From Euwallacea fornicatus (taxonomy: Eukaryota; Arthropoda; Insecta; Coleoptera; Curculionidae): a DNA stretch of 64,000 nucleotides. Made by a program: the position numbers and the translations under genes. Location of the stretch: the NCBI RefSeq assembly GCF_040115645.1, contig NC_089557.1, forward strand, positions 1,054,001 to 1,118,000, given 5' to 3'. The notes under the pieces are model-generated. The model was not told the DNA's origin, searched no databases, and saw only the letters and a list, made by a program, of their open reading frames with translations. This document shows, piece by piece, positions 1 through 10,600 of the stretch (position 1 is its first letter; the number at the start of each line of letters is the position of its first letter).

Positions 1-165
1 CTTTGTCTTTTTCGAATCAACGCTTCAAAAGCAGATAGATGTAGTTCGGGATTGTTTACTTGAAATATAGTAATTGTGATTGGTTTTTAACCTAACTTAT
101 GATTTCGTGGGGCAAGTTTGTTGTTTACCGCAAAATCAAAAATAATTTATAATTATTTCATCAAA

Positions 166-1069
166 ATGGTAAGAAATCCTTTTAAATGCAATTGAAACGT
201 TATAGTAAACAATTCAACTTGAATTCCTTAGCTTTTCTATTCGTTTTTCAAGTCACTTGTGGGCAAAGATGTGGTTGTTGAGCTGAAAAATGACCTGAGG
301 TAAGTCGGACTAGAAGGTTTGACGTTTTTTTTTATAGCAAATCTAACATAAACAATGGAATTGTAGCATCTGTGGAACGCTGCATTCTGTGGACCAATAC
401 CTGAATATCAAGCTCACAGATATCAGTGTAACAGATACCGATAAATATCCTCACATGGTGAGTATCTAATAAAAATGTTTGACACTTACTGGGAATTTGA
501 GTAGAGGTTTTATGGGTCTGATGATCTCAATATATCTAGTTCAATGTTTGGTTCTTTGAATTGAAAATTGTCAAAAATAATGGCACAAGGGGAACCAAAG
601 GTTAGTTTAGCTAGCCTTCAGTGGGAAGATGAAAAGATATCTTTTAGACTTCCTTGAAAAACTGACCTACCAATGGCAAGCATATCTTTGAAGTCAACAA
701 AAAATGAATGTCTTTGGTGGCAAGCTTGTGGCTTTATCAATTTGTCCTCAAATTAAGCATTATTATATGTCTATAATTCATTTAGTTCTTCTTTAGCGTA
801 TAAATGACAACAGTCAAGTGAATGTCAGCTTATCCCCAAAGCAAATGTGAGAAAAAATTAACAATCTGCCTCAAACCTATAGAACATATTTACTATTGAT
901 TTGCATGCATTTCACTTTACATCTGCCAGTTTTACTTTCCCAGTTATCAGTGAAAAACTGCTTTATCAGAGGCTCAGTAGTTCGTTATGTCCAGCTGCCA
1001 GCAGATGAGGTGGATACTCAGCTGTTGCAAGATGCAGCCAGAAAAGAGGCATCGGCCCCTACTCGGTAA
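166..1069 (+). CDS. LSm2: U6 snRNA-associated Sm-like protein LSm2
   Basis: Four coding exons: 166-168 (the ATG alone), 232-299, 367-457 and 944-1069 (stop TAA 1067-1069). All introns are GT-AG, and the 288 nt give 95 residues, the usual LSm2 length. The product begins MLFYSFFKSLVGKDVVVELK and contains the Sm1 region with DQYLNIKLTD and the Sm2 region with FIRGSVVRYVQLP, which is characteristic of LSm2. Known role of the family: LSm2 is a ring subunit shared by the nuclear LSm2-8 complex, which binds the U6 snRNA 3' end, and the cytoplasmic LSm1-7 decapping complex. An exon carrying only the start codon is unusual but fits because the donor follows the ATG directly. The gene is convergent with the Lmx1-like gene that ends at 1456. 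Identity is near certain. Confidence 0.96.
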
Positions 1070-1455
1070 TTTTCACTCAAAGAAGTGGTTTTTTTGCTTG
1101 GTATTAGTTTAAGGACTCACCCACACATGGGGTAAATTTTGTATACAAGTTAAATATTTATTTCAACCGACATTAAATCTTCCTTTGCTTACTTCAGTTG
1201 AGTTTTTTATTCAATAACCAAATGCGAATGTTTTAAAATATTTTATTTGAAATATACATAATAAAATCTAGACAATATGAAACACTATATTATTATATTT
1301 GGCATAATTCATCGTCCATCACAATCAATAATTCGACCAGATTTGTTTCCTAAATCGTACAAATAAGCATGCTCAGTGAAATAAAACTCCCAACAACAAA
1401 ATGACTAGAATGATCAGTTATTTTTGTAAAACATTTATGGTAATTGAAAATATTT
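1070..1455. other. Shared 3' intergenic region between convergent genes
   Basis: This 386-bp stretch separates the LSm2 stop from the stop of the convergent Lmx1-like gene. AATAAA on the plus strand at 1260-1265 would serve LSm2. TTTATT at 1242-1247, which is AATAAA on the minus strand, could serve the Lmx1-like gene. If both are used the two 3' UTRs overlap by a few tens of bases. No coding potential is seen. Confidence 0.6.
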
Positions 1456-4400
1456 TTAATGTTCCGTGTTGAAATAAGAATTCTGCATGAGGTAGAGCTT
1501 ATCGATGGGGTTAGCGACATTTCCCGTAGACGTTGAGTTATCATTATGATGAGACTGCGACTGCAGATCCAAGTTTTGTATAGACATTGTGTCTGAAGTG
1601 GCCTCATCTAGATGATCGAAGTTTGTACTATCGTCAAGGGATATGTCTGAGCTGCAGAAAGACTCCCCCGAGTGGGCGGGATAGTTATCTATATATTTTA
1701 ACTCTGATTAATTATTGTTACGTTGAACTGAGCAAAATCTTACCGTCAGGAGAGTAGGGCATATTAGGATTGAGCGGTTGTCCAGAACCGCCATAGCCTA
1801 ACCCCATACCAAACTCACTGCTCGTGGGACTGGCCTCTTGTTTTATGCTCTTCTCTTCTTTGTCGCTCTTTTCCTTGTCACTGGGAGACTTCCCGTCGTC
1901 CTGCTTTTGTTTGCGTTGGATCTTCTTCATCTTAGCTCTTTGGTTCTGGAACCAGACTTGCACCACCCGGACGCTGAGGCCTGTTTCCTTGGCGAGAGCC
2001 TCTCGCACTTTCCGGCACGGTTTCGGACTCACCTATAATCAAGAATTTAGTTGATTACGTCACCGAGTAGAAGTTCTTGGTGGTTACCTCAAAAGACGCC
2101 TTAAATTGCCGTCTTTGAGCGGAAGTGAGGATGGTTCTAGGTCTTTTAGGGCCTCTCCTCCCGTCCCGAGGCCTGCTATTTTCGTCCAAGAGGTCCTCGT
2201 CTCCACTATGCGTTTGCTGCATTAAGTACAGTTCCTTCTCGAAGTCTTGTCTGCAGAAGAGTTGACCGGCCCGTAAGACAAATTGTTCTCCTTTTTGCAG
2301 GGGTTGACAACAGACGACGCACACAAAACAAGGCAGGTGGTAAACGTGTTGTTGGGCCCTCATGACCATCTCCTGAGGTAACAGCCGATCTCCACACCTC
2401 GAACATTTCACTCCGAAAATCCTGCAAAATTGAGAAAATACACGTGCGGCTAATCGCACCCGGCTAAGAAACGTACCACGCTGGGGAAAAGGGACAAAAG
2501 ATCCGGGACAACAAAGGGGGCTTTGGGATGTTATTAACCGTACCGACGCCTCGCGACGCTTATATTAGACGCCTCCGAAAGCCCCAAAACGAATATTTAA
2601 CAGAGACGTGCAATGCCGGCTGAGCAGGCATATTTTATTAAAGAATTTTTATTCTTTTTTCGCCGGCACAAAGCGTATACTCCGGCGTATCCGTTCACGT
2701 GGATTTTATGTTCCAGATGGGGCGAAATTGCCATTTCCACTACTCTGGAAAAATATTGCGCCATTTTTTCCCCGAGTGGATGCGCTTATATGGAGTATTT
2801 CAGCTCCCAACTTACCTATCGTAATCAGCCTTGCAATACAATTTCATATTCCTAGTATAACAGGAATTGGTCAGTAAAATGCCGCACACGTTGCAGCATA
2901 GACAGTGCTCGTGCCAGCTGGCTTCGGCTACTCGCATGAGGTAGCGATCGTGGATTTTGCGACCGCAGCCCTCGCAGGTGTCCTGGGTTTGTTCGCGCTT
3001 AATTAGAGAGGCGGGATTCGTTAAATCTGCAACAACAAATTATAACAATGTGGGCAAAAACGTTTAAACATTAAAATTGAATCGATTAAACACACTCGCG
3101 TCCCACGGTGGGTTTATTAAGGGTTCGGAAGCTGACAAGATAAAGTTTCTCGAGTAATAATCATGAGGATTTGGGTGTGGGATAAGTTGGGGATTTTCTC
3201 GGTTTCCGGACGAATAAGTTTTGGGAATGCCGGGGAAACATGATAATGAATTTGTTTGCATTATTTGTATATAATGAATTAAGTGTTTGAGCACTTCGGG
3301 ATTTGCTAATTTTCGTTAAAATACGTAGAGTTGCAAAATACACCTACCATTTAGCTGTGAAAGATCAGCTGCAAAAAATGACGCACTTTCGCCGTATTGT
3401 CAAGAAATTCATCAAAGAGTATTTTGATCCGTATGCGACCTAAAATAACATTATATATTATTTTAGTTTCAATTTTATTTCATTTTAACTTTAATTTTAT
3501 GACTTAGTCATACTCCTTCAATTAAAAAAAAAGAGCTTTTTCTACTTCTCTTAGTTTGTGAAATATTTACTGAAAGTAGAAATTAGGGAATTTCACGTGC
3601 ACATCTTCACCTACTTATTCTCTAATACGCAGGTAGGACTCGTAGAAAGTCAAACTTATCAGAAAAGCCGAAGTTCATTGTCAGTTTACCCATTTTGTTC
3701 GTTGAAAAGTGTATTCTCCATGTTGTCAAGAAATTGTCTGCGTCGTGGCAAAATTTAAATGGTAGTTGCTCTAATCTCATATATTTTTATCACGTTTTTC
3801 TATGTCGAGTAAGTGTTTCCTGTGCAAATACCCGTGAGTTTTTCCGAGCTCATCCAAGACGATCTTTCAATAAAAATGCGCATATTTGACGTTTTTCCAC
3901 CCCTCGCATAAGGAAACGGGTAATTTGTAGCACGTGTCGGCCTCCATAAAATATCGCGAAAGTAAAACTGTCAAAGGGCGAGACCAAGGAAACCGAAATT
4001 GCTTCCTGGATTGGACTATTTTTTCACCATGAGGCGCATTAAAGGGTGCTTTCAGGCAACTATTGGATAAACCTATTGTAAACACTCTTTTTCCTCGCAG
4101 TTTTTCCAGTTGAAGTCGCAACGAAAGAACGGATCACTCTGAAATGTTCTTGTGTCTAAAGGGTTCCCGTGGAAACTTAAATTCAGTAGACAATGAGTAC
4201 CAGCAGAATGCTGCATTGATCAAGTTCTTTCTGCATTAGGTTCTACGAAATTTGAAAAAATTGCTTTATACAGGATTTCCCATATTAAACTATGCAGTTT
4301 AAAAGGCAAATAAAAACTTTCTAATCAAGGTAAAAAAAATCTTATTAGACTAATTAACTATAGCTAATTCTATGGGCCTTATCATTAATTTAGATAATTA

Positions 4401-6173
4401 TTATTTATTTTCTTTAAATCATGCGTTTAAATGCTCTCCACCAGCCTCTAAGCCATTTTGAATTCTAAGTTCAAAATTTTGAATTACCCGGCGAAGCAAA
4501 CCTCCATCTTGATCTTGATCGACGAAAGGAAAATTCATCAATTTTGTTAAGATTTAAATTAATTGTCGAAGTGAATAGTTCTGTAATGATCATTTAAACA
4601 ATTTTTTCCTCCTTGTTCGTCACTTACGCGAAAAATCTCGCGAACTGTTTATCAAAAAACTGCGTAGTCCAAAAGTCGTTGTTTGATGTGGTGTAGCAAC
4701 AATTCTGGATCTAAAAGACCGAATTCCAAATTAAACTGCAAGAAGAGATTGAGATTTGCTCCACCGGCGATGCAGGATTTTGAACTTAAAGTTCAAAATT
4801 GCATTGAAGCAAAAGGCATTTGGAAGACATCGATTTTTGAAAATTGAACAGTCATATAAATTGATGAAAAATTAATAAAAATTTCCTACATATTACTTCA
4901 ATTAAAGATTTATTGACTTCGATTAGAAAATTTTTATTTAACTTTTAAAGTGAATAGTCTAATATGGGCAACTGTGTAGTTCACGTGAATTTCGGATTTT
5001 TAAGTTATTTGAGGTTCCTTCGTATCTAAAGTAATCTGAATAAACCCACAGTAAGTTGCTGCAGTATCCGTTTCCGAGATATGACGATGAAGTGACGTGG
5101 AAATGACGCGTATTTGGTAACGTTGTAAATAGGGGAGTCGTCACACGCCATTTTGACGTCATTTGCCGGGAACCTTCTGCTGCTTAAGAGCAAGAATCTG
5201 GGGCTGGCTTATATCGATATACTTGCCATAAAGGCTGCAAACCAATCTAGATGAATCCAAATTAAGACCAAATTATTACTATTACAGAAACGCTGGAGCA
5301 GAGCTGTTGCATCGGTCAAATTATCGGTTTCTATGGAAACCAGCTTGATATTTTGGCCTTAACATGGTGTATATACTTAACGTCAAGGTGGACCTTAAAA
5401 AGTCGTTTTATATGGGAATTTTTAGGTCGCCTTGGTTCTTGGTTTAGCCTACAGGTTAACGGAGATTCAGAAACCTCATTTAACGGAAAGGTAAGGTCTA
5501 CGCATCGCTTGCGACGGAAACTCGCAGTTTCTCGGTACGATATTAAAGAAAAATTGCAAATTTGACAATGCCAAATACAGATGGCGCCATTTCGAGCGCA
5601 TCGCATGGAGTCCAATCCAAGGAGTCTCGGAAGTTTTATTTGATTTAGTGCATATGCGGTTGCCTAATTTGAAAATTTGGTGATCGATGAGAAATTCCGC
5701 ATTTGACGGAAAATTGCAGCCGTTTGATCCAAAATTTACCCGATTGTGGCAAAACCAATCTAAAATGCCATAGTCATACGCTCCATTTGGCGCTCATTGG
5801 TGTGGAAACTATGCCTCAGTGGCTCTCAAGTTATTCCGAGCCCCATCATCATGTTAGAAGGTGAAAACCAATATTGACAAATGAGATACTGATTATCTTA
5901 TGTTCAGAGACCGAGAAGGAGCTCTGTAGTTAATTCGGAGATAAGTTCGAGAATAATAGAGGTTGAGCGTTTCGATGGAAACTAGCTTCGCACTCGCAAA
6001 GGTCCAAAGTCAAGTAGCGGCAGGCCATATTCGGGAATTTTTAATGCCCCCGACGGGCCCATCGCCCATCACCTACCTGTTCTTCCGTTATACTCGGGCC
6101 CCGGCATGGTCCCACCATGATCGGGCAACATCGCCGGATTCAAGTTCATGTGATGCGGATAAAACTCCAGCAT
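1456..6173 (-). CDS. Lmx1: Lmx1-type LIM-homeodomain transcription factor, copy A
   Basis: Six minus-strand coding exons: 6173-6077, 3368-3348 (21 nt), 3026-2816, 2421-2088, 2032-1744 and 1688-1456, total 1185 nt = 394 aa. LIM domain 1 (about residues 57-109) starts CEGC and keeps all zinc ligands. LIM domain 2 (about 116-171) starts CSRC. The homeodomain (about 201-260) has RPRTIL near its start and the recognition helix VWFQNQRAKMKK. A Lys/Asp/Ser-rich linker follows, and the protein ends with the Lmx1 tail motif NPIDKLYLMQNSYF. Known role: Lmx1 proteins act in the nucleus as neuronal and appendage patterning regulators that bind AT-rich sites. The start at 6173 (MLEFYP) lies on an exon with a strong donor and the right phase. 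The last intron is only 55 nt. Drosophila also has two adjacent Lmx1-like genes (CG32105 and CG4328, from memory). The family call is very sure; the microexon is less so. Confidence 0.92.
3348..3368 (-). other. Predicted 21-nt microexon of Lmx1 copy A
   Basis: On the minus strand a good acceptor (six T then GCAG) precedes 21 nt that end at a GTAGGT donor. Both flanking introns are phase 1, so the exon inserts seven residues (ADLSQLN) between the N-terminal exon and the LIM1 exon without changing frame. Skipping it also keeps the frame, so it could be an alternative cassette. Confidence 0.5.
4449..4805. repeat. Diverged inverted repeat in Lmx1-A intron
   Basis: The sequence at 4449-4500 matches the reverse complement of 4755-4805 at roughly three quarters of positions. 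Each arm is built on an internal palindrome (TTTTGAACTTA and TTCAAAAT halves). It looks like a worn foldback or MITE in the 2.7-kb intron between the microexon and exon 1 of Lmx1-A. Nothing else recognisable lies in that intron. Confidence 0.45.
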
Positions 6174-9100
6174 TATCGATCACAAAATCACCGAACTTCA
6201 CAGTCACAAACCCGCAAAAAAAATCGCACAAACCCACGGGACAATCGAACAGAGACTTCGGCTGAACTGTCGCAGAAGTCGACACCGATTGTCAATGCCA
6301 AAAAGGGGGTTGTGGCGGTCCACCCAACCAAAGGGACTCGCCCCACCCCAGACGACTGTTTTCCATCGGGGGTGGAGCTTTGGCCCAGTCCCTTAGCGCC
6401 CAAGCCTGCGCAGCGCGGCGCATCCTTCGGGAGCATGATGAGTTTTCGGGGTTATGATCTGTTGTTTCATAGGATGGGTTTTCGATATGTGTTTATGGGG
6501 TGTCGAGAAGTATTTATGGGTAGAAAATAATGGTTTGTGCTGAGCTGATATATGGGGTGTTTTTATGTTATTGTTATTGTCGTCGTTTTGAGGGTTTTAT
6601 GTTATTTTGCTCGCTGGAAGTTATGGTTAAGCTGAAATTTGATTTTCTACTCCAGTGACGGTCATGGTCATGATGGTGGAAGCCCCTGTAGCGATTTTCT
6701 CCCTATGATTTTCCTGAATACGTCCATGTCATGACTGAGAGGCCCGTTCAGATGACGTCCCAACGAGCGGAACCTGCCGTGTACTTTTTATACCTCCCTG
6801 TATGTGATTGCTTTTCCGTGATTTTTATCATTTTCCCCTCAAAACGCCCTCAGCTCCACTGGAATTGGTGTGCAAGTTGTCTCATTTTGCTGTGGAATAA
6901 GAGTGTCGCAGTTGCGCCAAATGCCCCTTTCATACCGAAAAGAAATGAGGCATTTTAGGTTAATTTAGGTATACTGAGATTACTCCAGGAGTATTCAGGT
7001 TCCTTCGGTGTTTTCAACTAATTTCTGGGTTGCTCAGGCTTGTCGTTTAGTTGTCCCAAGGATGTGCTAAATTATGTCAATCTGAAGCTATATCGGCAGC
7101 AGACCTAAAGTAGCCTGAAATCACTTAATCGGATGGAATGAAATTTTTGATTCGAAATCATTGAGTCAAATCGAGGTCAGTCTGATGGTCAAACCTCTAC
7201 TAATATGAATGAATCGGACGGTGAGTCCAGACTCTTCTAGTCCGTTAGTCTAGACCGAACTAAATTCATAGGTAATCGGGGCAGTAATCTAGGGTGAGAT
7301 GGAAGTTCAATCCTATCCTAAACGAAGTAAGCTTGACCAGTCAACCATGCTGCACCCGTAATGTTTGCAGCCCTGACCAATAAAAGGCATTTTGCCGGCG
7401 ATTGGTAGGCCTCTGGTACCTTAAATCGGCATCTTCTCTTTTCGTTCCACTCATGAGTTAAAAAAGGAAAATATGCTGATTTGGGGTGCCACCCGCCAAC
7501 TCAAATCGCTTTAAGTAAGCCTGAAAAATCCAGTTTTAAACGCTCGAACGAGACATTGTAAATCCGAGCAAGTTTTGTAATATTGCGATTTTCCATGGAA
7601 AAAAGTATGGTTTGAAAACTCTGTTTAAAAAGCGTTGAAAAGGTGCATATTTGATCCGCATATATCTCGAAAAATGAGAGAGGTTGATACGTATTTCGAT
7701 AAATGAATGCAACCTCAACTCCACGGTGTTTGCTAAAGTCATGCCTCCACGTGCCCCCAGGGCTTTCCGACTTTTAGCCACTCGGCAATCGTCCCGGCCG
7801 AGGGCCCAAATTCGAACATGTTTTTGAGAACTTGCACTTAAGTTGGTGCGACCAGGCCGTGTTCCCACGTGCGCCTCCCGACCGTTCACCCTCCAACGCC
7901 CGAGCCCGACTTTCGCAAAACTTCATTTTATTCACGGCCCTCAATGTCACTGCCGGTCGATAAATTTTCCTCAGTTGCAGCTTTTAGGACGTTGCCCCTA
8001 ATTAGTACACATATGAGTTTTCCAAAAACTACGGCAATAGCGAAACTCGTGGATGACCAATGGCCGTTTTGTGCAACAATCTCGTTGTATAAAGCTGCGA
8101 CATGGAGAATTGCGGCCTTGGGTTCTTTGCGAGGGTAGAGATGGGCGCTGTGTCGATCGGGGGCGATTTCGCGAATTTTCCTTGGAGAGTTGAAGCGGTT
8201 CCTGCTGGCTGGTGGTGCGCGTTCCACTGACCAGCCGATAGTGGAAAAAATCGTACCATATACACGGTGGCCCAAGGGAAAAGGTGGCGTTTTCGCGTCG
8301 CGAAGGCAGGGATGCTCAAATCTAAATCGAGAACGATGCAAAAAATGTCCTTTTTTTGCTATTTCGAGTCGCAATCCCAAGGTATTCTCTACACGGCCAA
8401 AAGCCGGGTTACTTGTCACAAAAGCGTAATATTGCCAAGATATCGCATTATTCCACCTTGAGCGAACAATAGAGGATACGCGGGAAAGGGAAAAAAGCGG
8501 ATAATATTGTCCCGTTGGAGGGGCAGATGAAATAACTGGTGTCAGATGTGCCAGGGCAAACAGAGGAACGATTTTAAGCCTGGAAAGGGCCCCATTGTGT
8601 CGAGTATCAATATTGAGATTTCGAGAGTGCTTAGCGTCTTTTGGAGAGTTAATTAAAGTTATGCTCGACGACTCCCATGCACTTCCCATTCCCGGCTATT
8701 TTTCTTCGGGAAAATATCCTGCCAAAATACGTATCTTCTATTGAATCATAATTCCAGCGGAGCGACAAGTCCTCGGCGGGTGCGTACCGCACCGGCCCCG
8801 GAGGCGTAAACTTCGGCAGTTATAACTATTTTATAACTCAGGCCCTTTGAATAATGACCAACTAATGTCCCGGTCACGTGGCCCGAGGAATTATGAATGA
8901 TTTAGGAGGATTCCGGGTCGGGGGCGGGATTTAAAGGAGTGTGTCCTGCGGATTCTGTGGGATTTTCTCGTGGCCATAATATTAAACGCATTAAGATTAA
9001 TGTTTCCGAGCCCCCTTGCGCGATAATAAGTAGTTTTTCTCACTCTACGTGTATGGAGTGAAAATAGCCGTTGGTGCGCACGTTCTAAGTTCAGAAAAAG

Positions 9101-9970
9101 GGGCTACAAATTCGCGTCCCCACAATCCCTTAGACAGGAATGTCTGGCCAGGCCTTGATATTAGATTCCCCCCGTTGAAGGAGGGGGCGCGCTTCTTTCC
9201 CCACTTTTGCTCGCCGTTTTGAACGGGACTTTTCGGGCCAGGGGCGTCCCCCCAAAAAAAAAACCCTATGGCCCAAAAGAGTGGAGACAATCGTGTCCGC
9301 GTCATAGAACTCCGCGTGCAGTTAATATGCGACAAAACTGGGGAAAATGGTCCTGGACAAATCCACTGATTTATCTCTCTAATAGCCGCTTGACCTTTCT
9401 CCGCCCATGGCGGACACATAGCACGTCCCTCAGGACTATTTATCGTTTCTCGACGCTTCCTCGGGGCCAGATGCTCCGGATTTTCCTCCGGCTTTTTTTT
9501 TATTGTTAAACGTCTGGAATTTTTCTTGGAATCTCTCACAAAGCCTTCGTGGATACCTACGTTTCGAGATGGCGAATCTTCCTAGATTAGGCCTTAAGCG
9601 GGGCGGCAGTTGTAAGTAACCCCGCAGAGAATTGGACCCCCACAAGCAGTTGCGGAATTGCGACACCTGTTCCTGCAGGCCGCATTCCTGCAATAGTGGC
9701 CATTGTTTGTGTCGCTGCGACCGCGAGAAGCTATTTTCCAGACATCCATTGTACAGGGCGATTGGGAGGGTAGTTTCAGGCCATTTCCTGCAAAATTTCG
9801 AACTGTTCGGTACGTTGTGAGTTTCAAGTCTCGCAACGCAAATCAGGGCGACGAAAGAAATTGTGGTAAAGTCGGGGGTGTGGCATCGCCATGGGGATAT
9901 TTCAGGGGACGATGGCACTCTGGAAAATAATTGAAACATGGTGATGGGCCCGCGGCCGACAACGCACCAC
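6174..9970. other. Upstream region of Lmx1-A, non-coding
   Basis: The sequence immediately upstream of the Lmx1-A start is GC-rich to about 6430, a plausible 5' UTR and promoter area, but I see no clear TATA box. From 7500 to 10070 several minus-strand frames stay open for long distances (7928-8689 is 253 codons). They match no family I know and carry no splice or start evidence, so I treat this stretch as non-coding. Confidence 0.5.
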
Positions 9971-9978
9971 TTTCGATA

Positions 9979-10600
9979 TACAGGGTGGCGCAGTTTCACA
10001 TGTCTTCTCATATTTTGCATTTTGCTTAGGTGTGTCTTGAGTTGGATTTTTGACGTTTCGTACGTCAAAAATCAAAACAAAATTATTAAAATGGCTGAAA
10101 CTCTGCCGCGGCCCCTCGGATTGAAGTCAGGAATATGTAAACCGAACTCCCATGATTTGCATCGGTTAATAATTTAGCAAATGCTACGAAAACGGTGAGA
10201 GGTACGAAAATAACGCAAGAGACCGAGAAGCTAAATAATTGAAGAAGGAATTTAAATTCGGTATCAGAATTCATACAGAGCGTTCCAAAAAATATATAAA
10301 AAGCATAAAATGGTCAGTGACTCAGAAAACTTAACACTCTGTATGTGGCTCCCGACGGCTCCGACATTCTATTATGGAGGGTTTATAGAGGAAAGTATGA
10401 GTGCGAAATTTCAAAAATTTAACTCAAGGCGTACGTGGAAATAACGCAAAATATGAAAAAATGTGTGAACGTTTGCCTCCTTGTATATTGAAAATGGCGC
10501 GTGTTTAACCATGGGTTTAATAGAATTTTTTAATTATTTTGCAGAGTGCCCCCTGAAATATCTCCACGACGATGTGTTACCTCCTGTATATCTGAACTAT
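9979..10600. repeat. Pair of inverted TACAGGGTGG-type repeat units
   Basis: A unit starting TACAGGGTGGCG at 9979 runs rightward. A second copy in opposite orientation ends near 10487 (CCTCCTTGTATATTG on the plus strand). Both share a core with CATATTTTGCATTTTG-like and AATTTTTGAAATTT-like segments. The block continues with GCAGAGTGC and a TCTCCACGACGATGTGTTAC-like segment that recurs near 35163-35205. It is a copy of the element at 34759-35215. Its transposon family is not assigned. Confidence 0.65.

Noticed and set aside
1697..1703. Earlier acceptor for the last Lmx1-A exon
   Set aside because: It is in frame but would make an intron of about 40 nt. The later acceptor gives 55 nt and a cleaner protein.
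4600..5700. Possible exon within the Lmx1-A intron (frames at 4959-5615)
   Set aside because: Frames are short, with no protein similarity and no paired splice sites.
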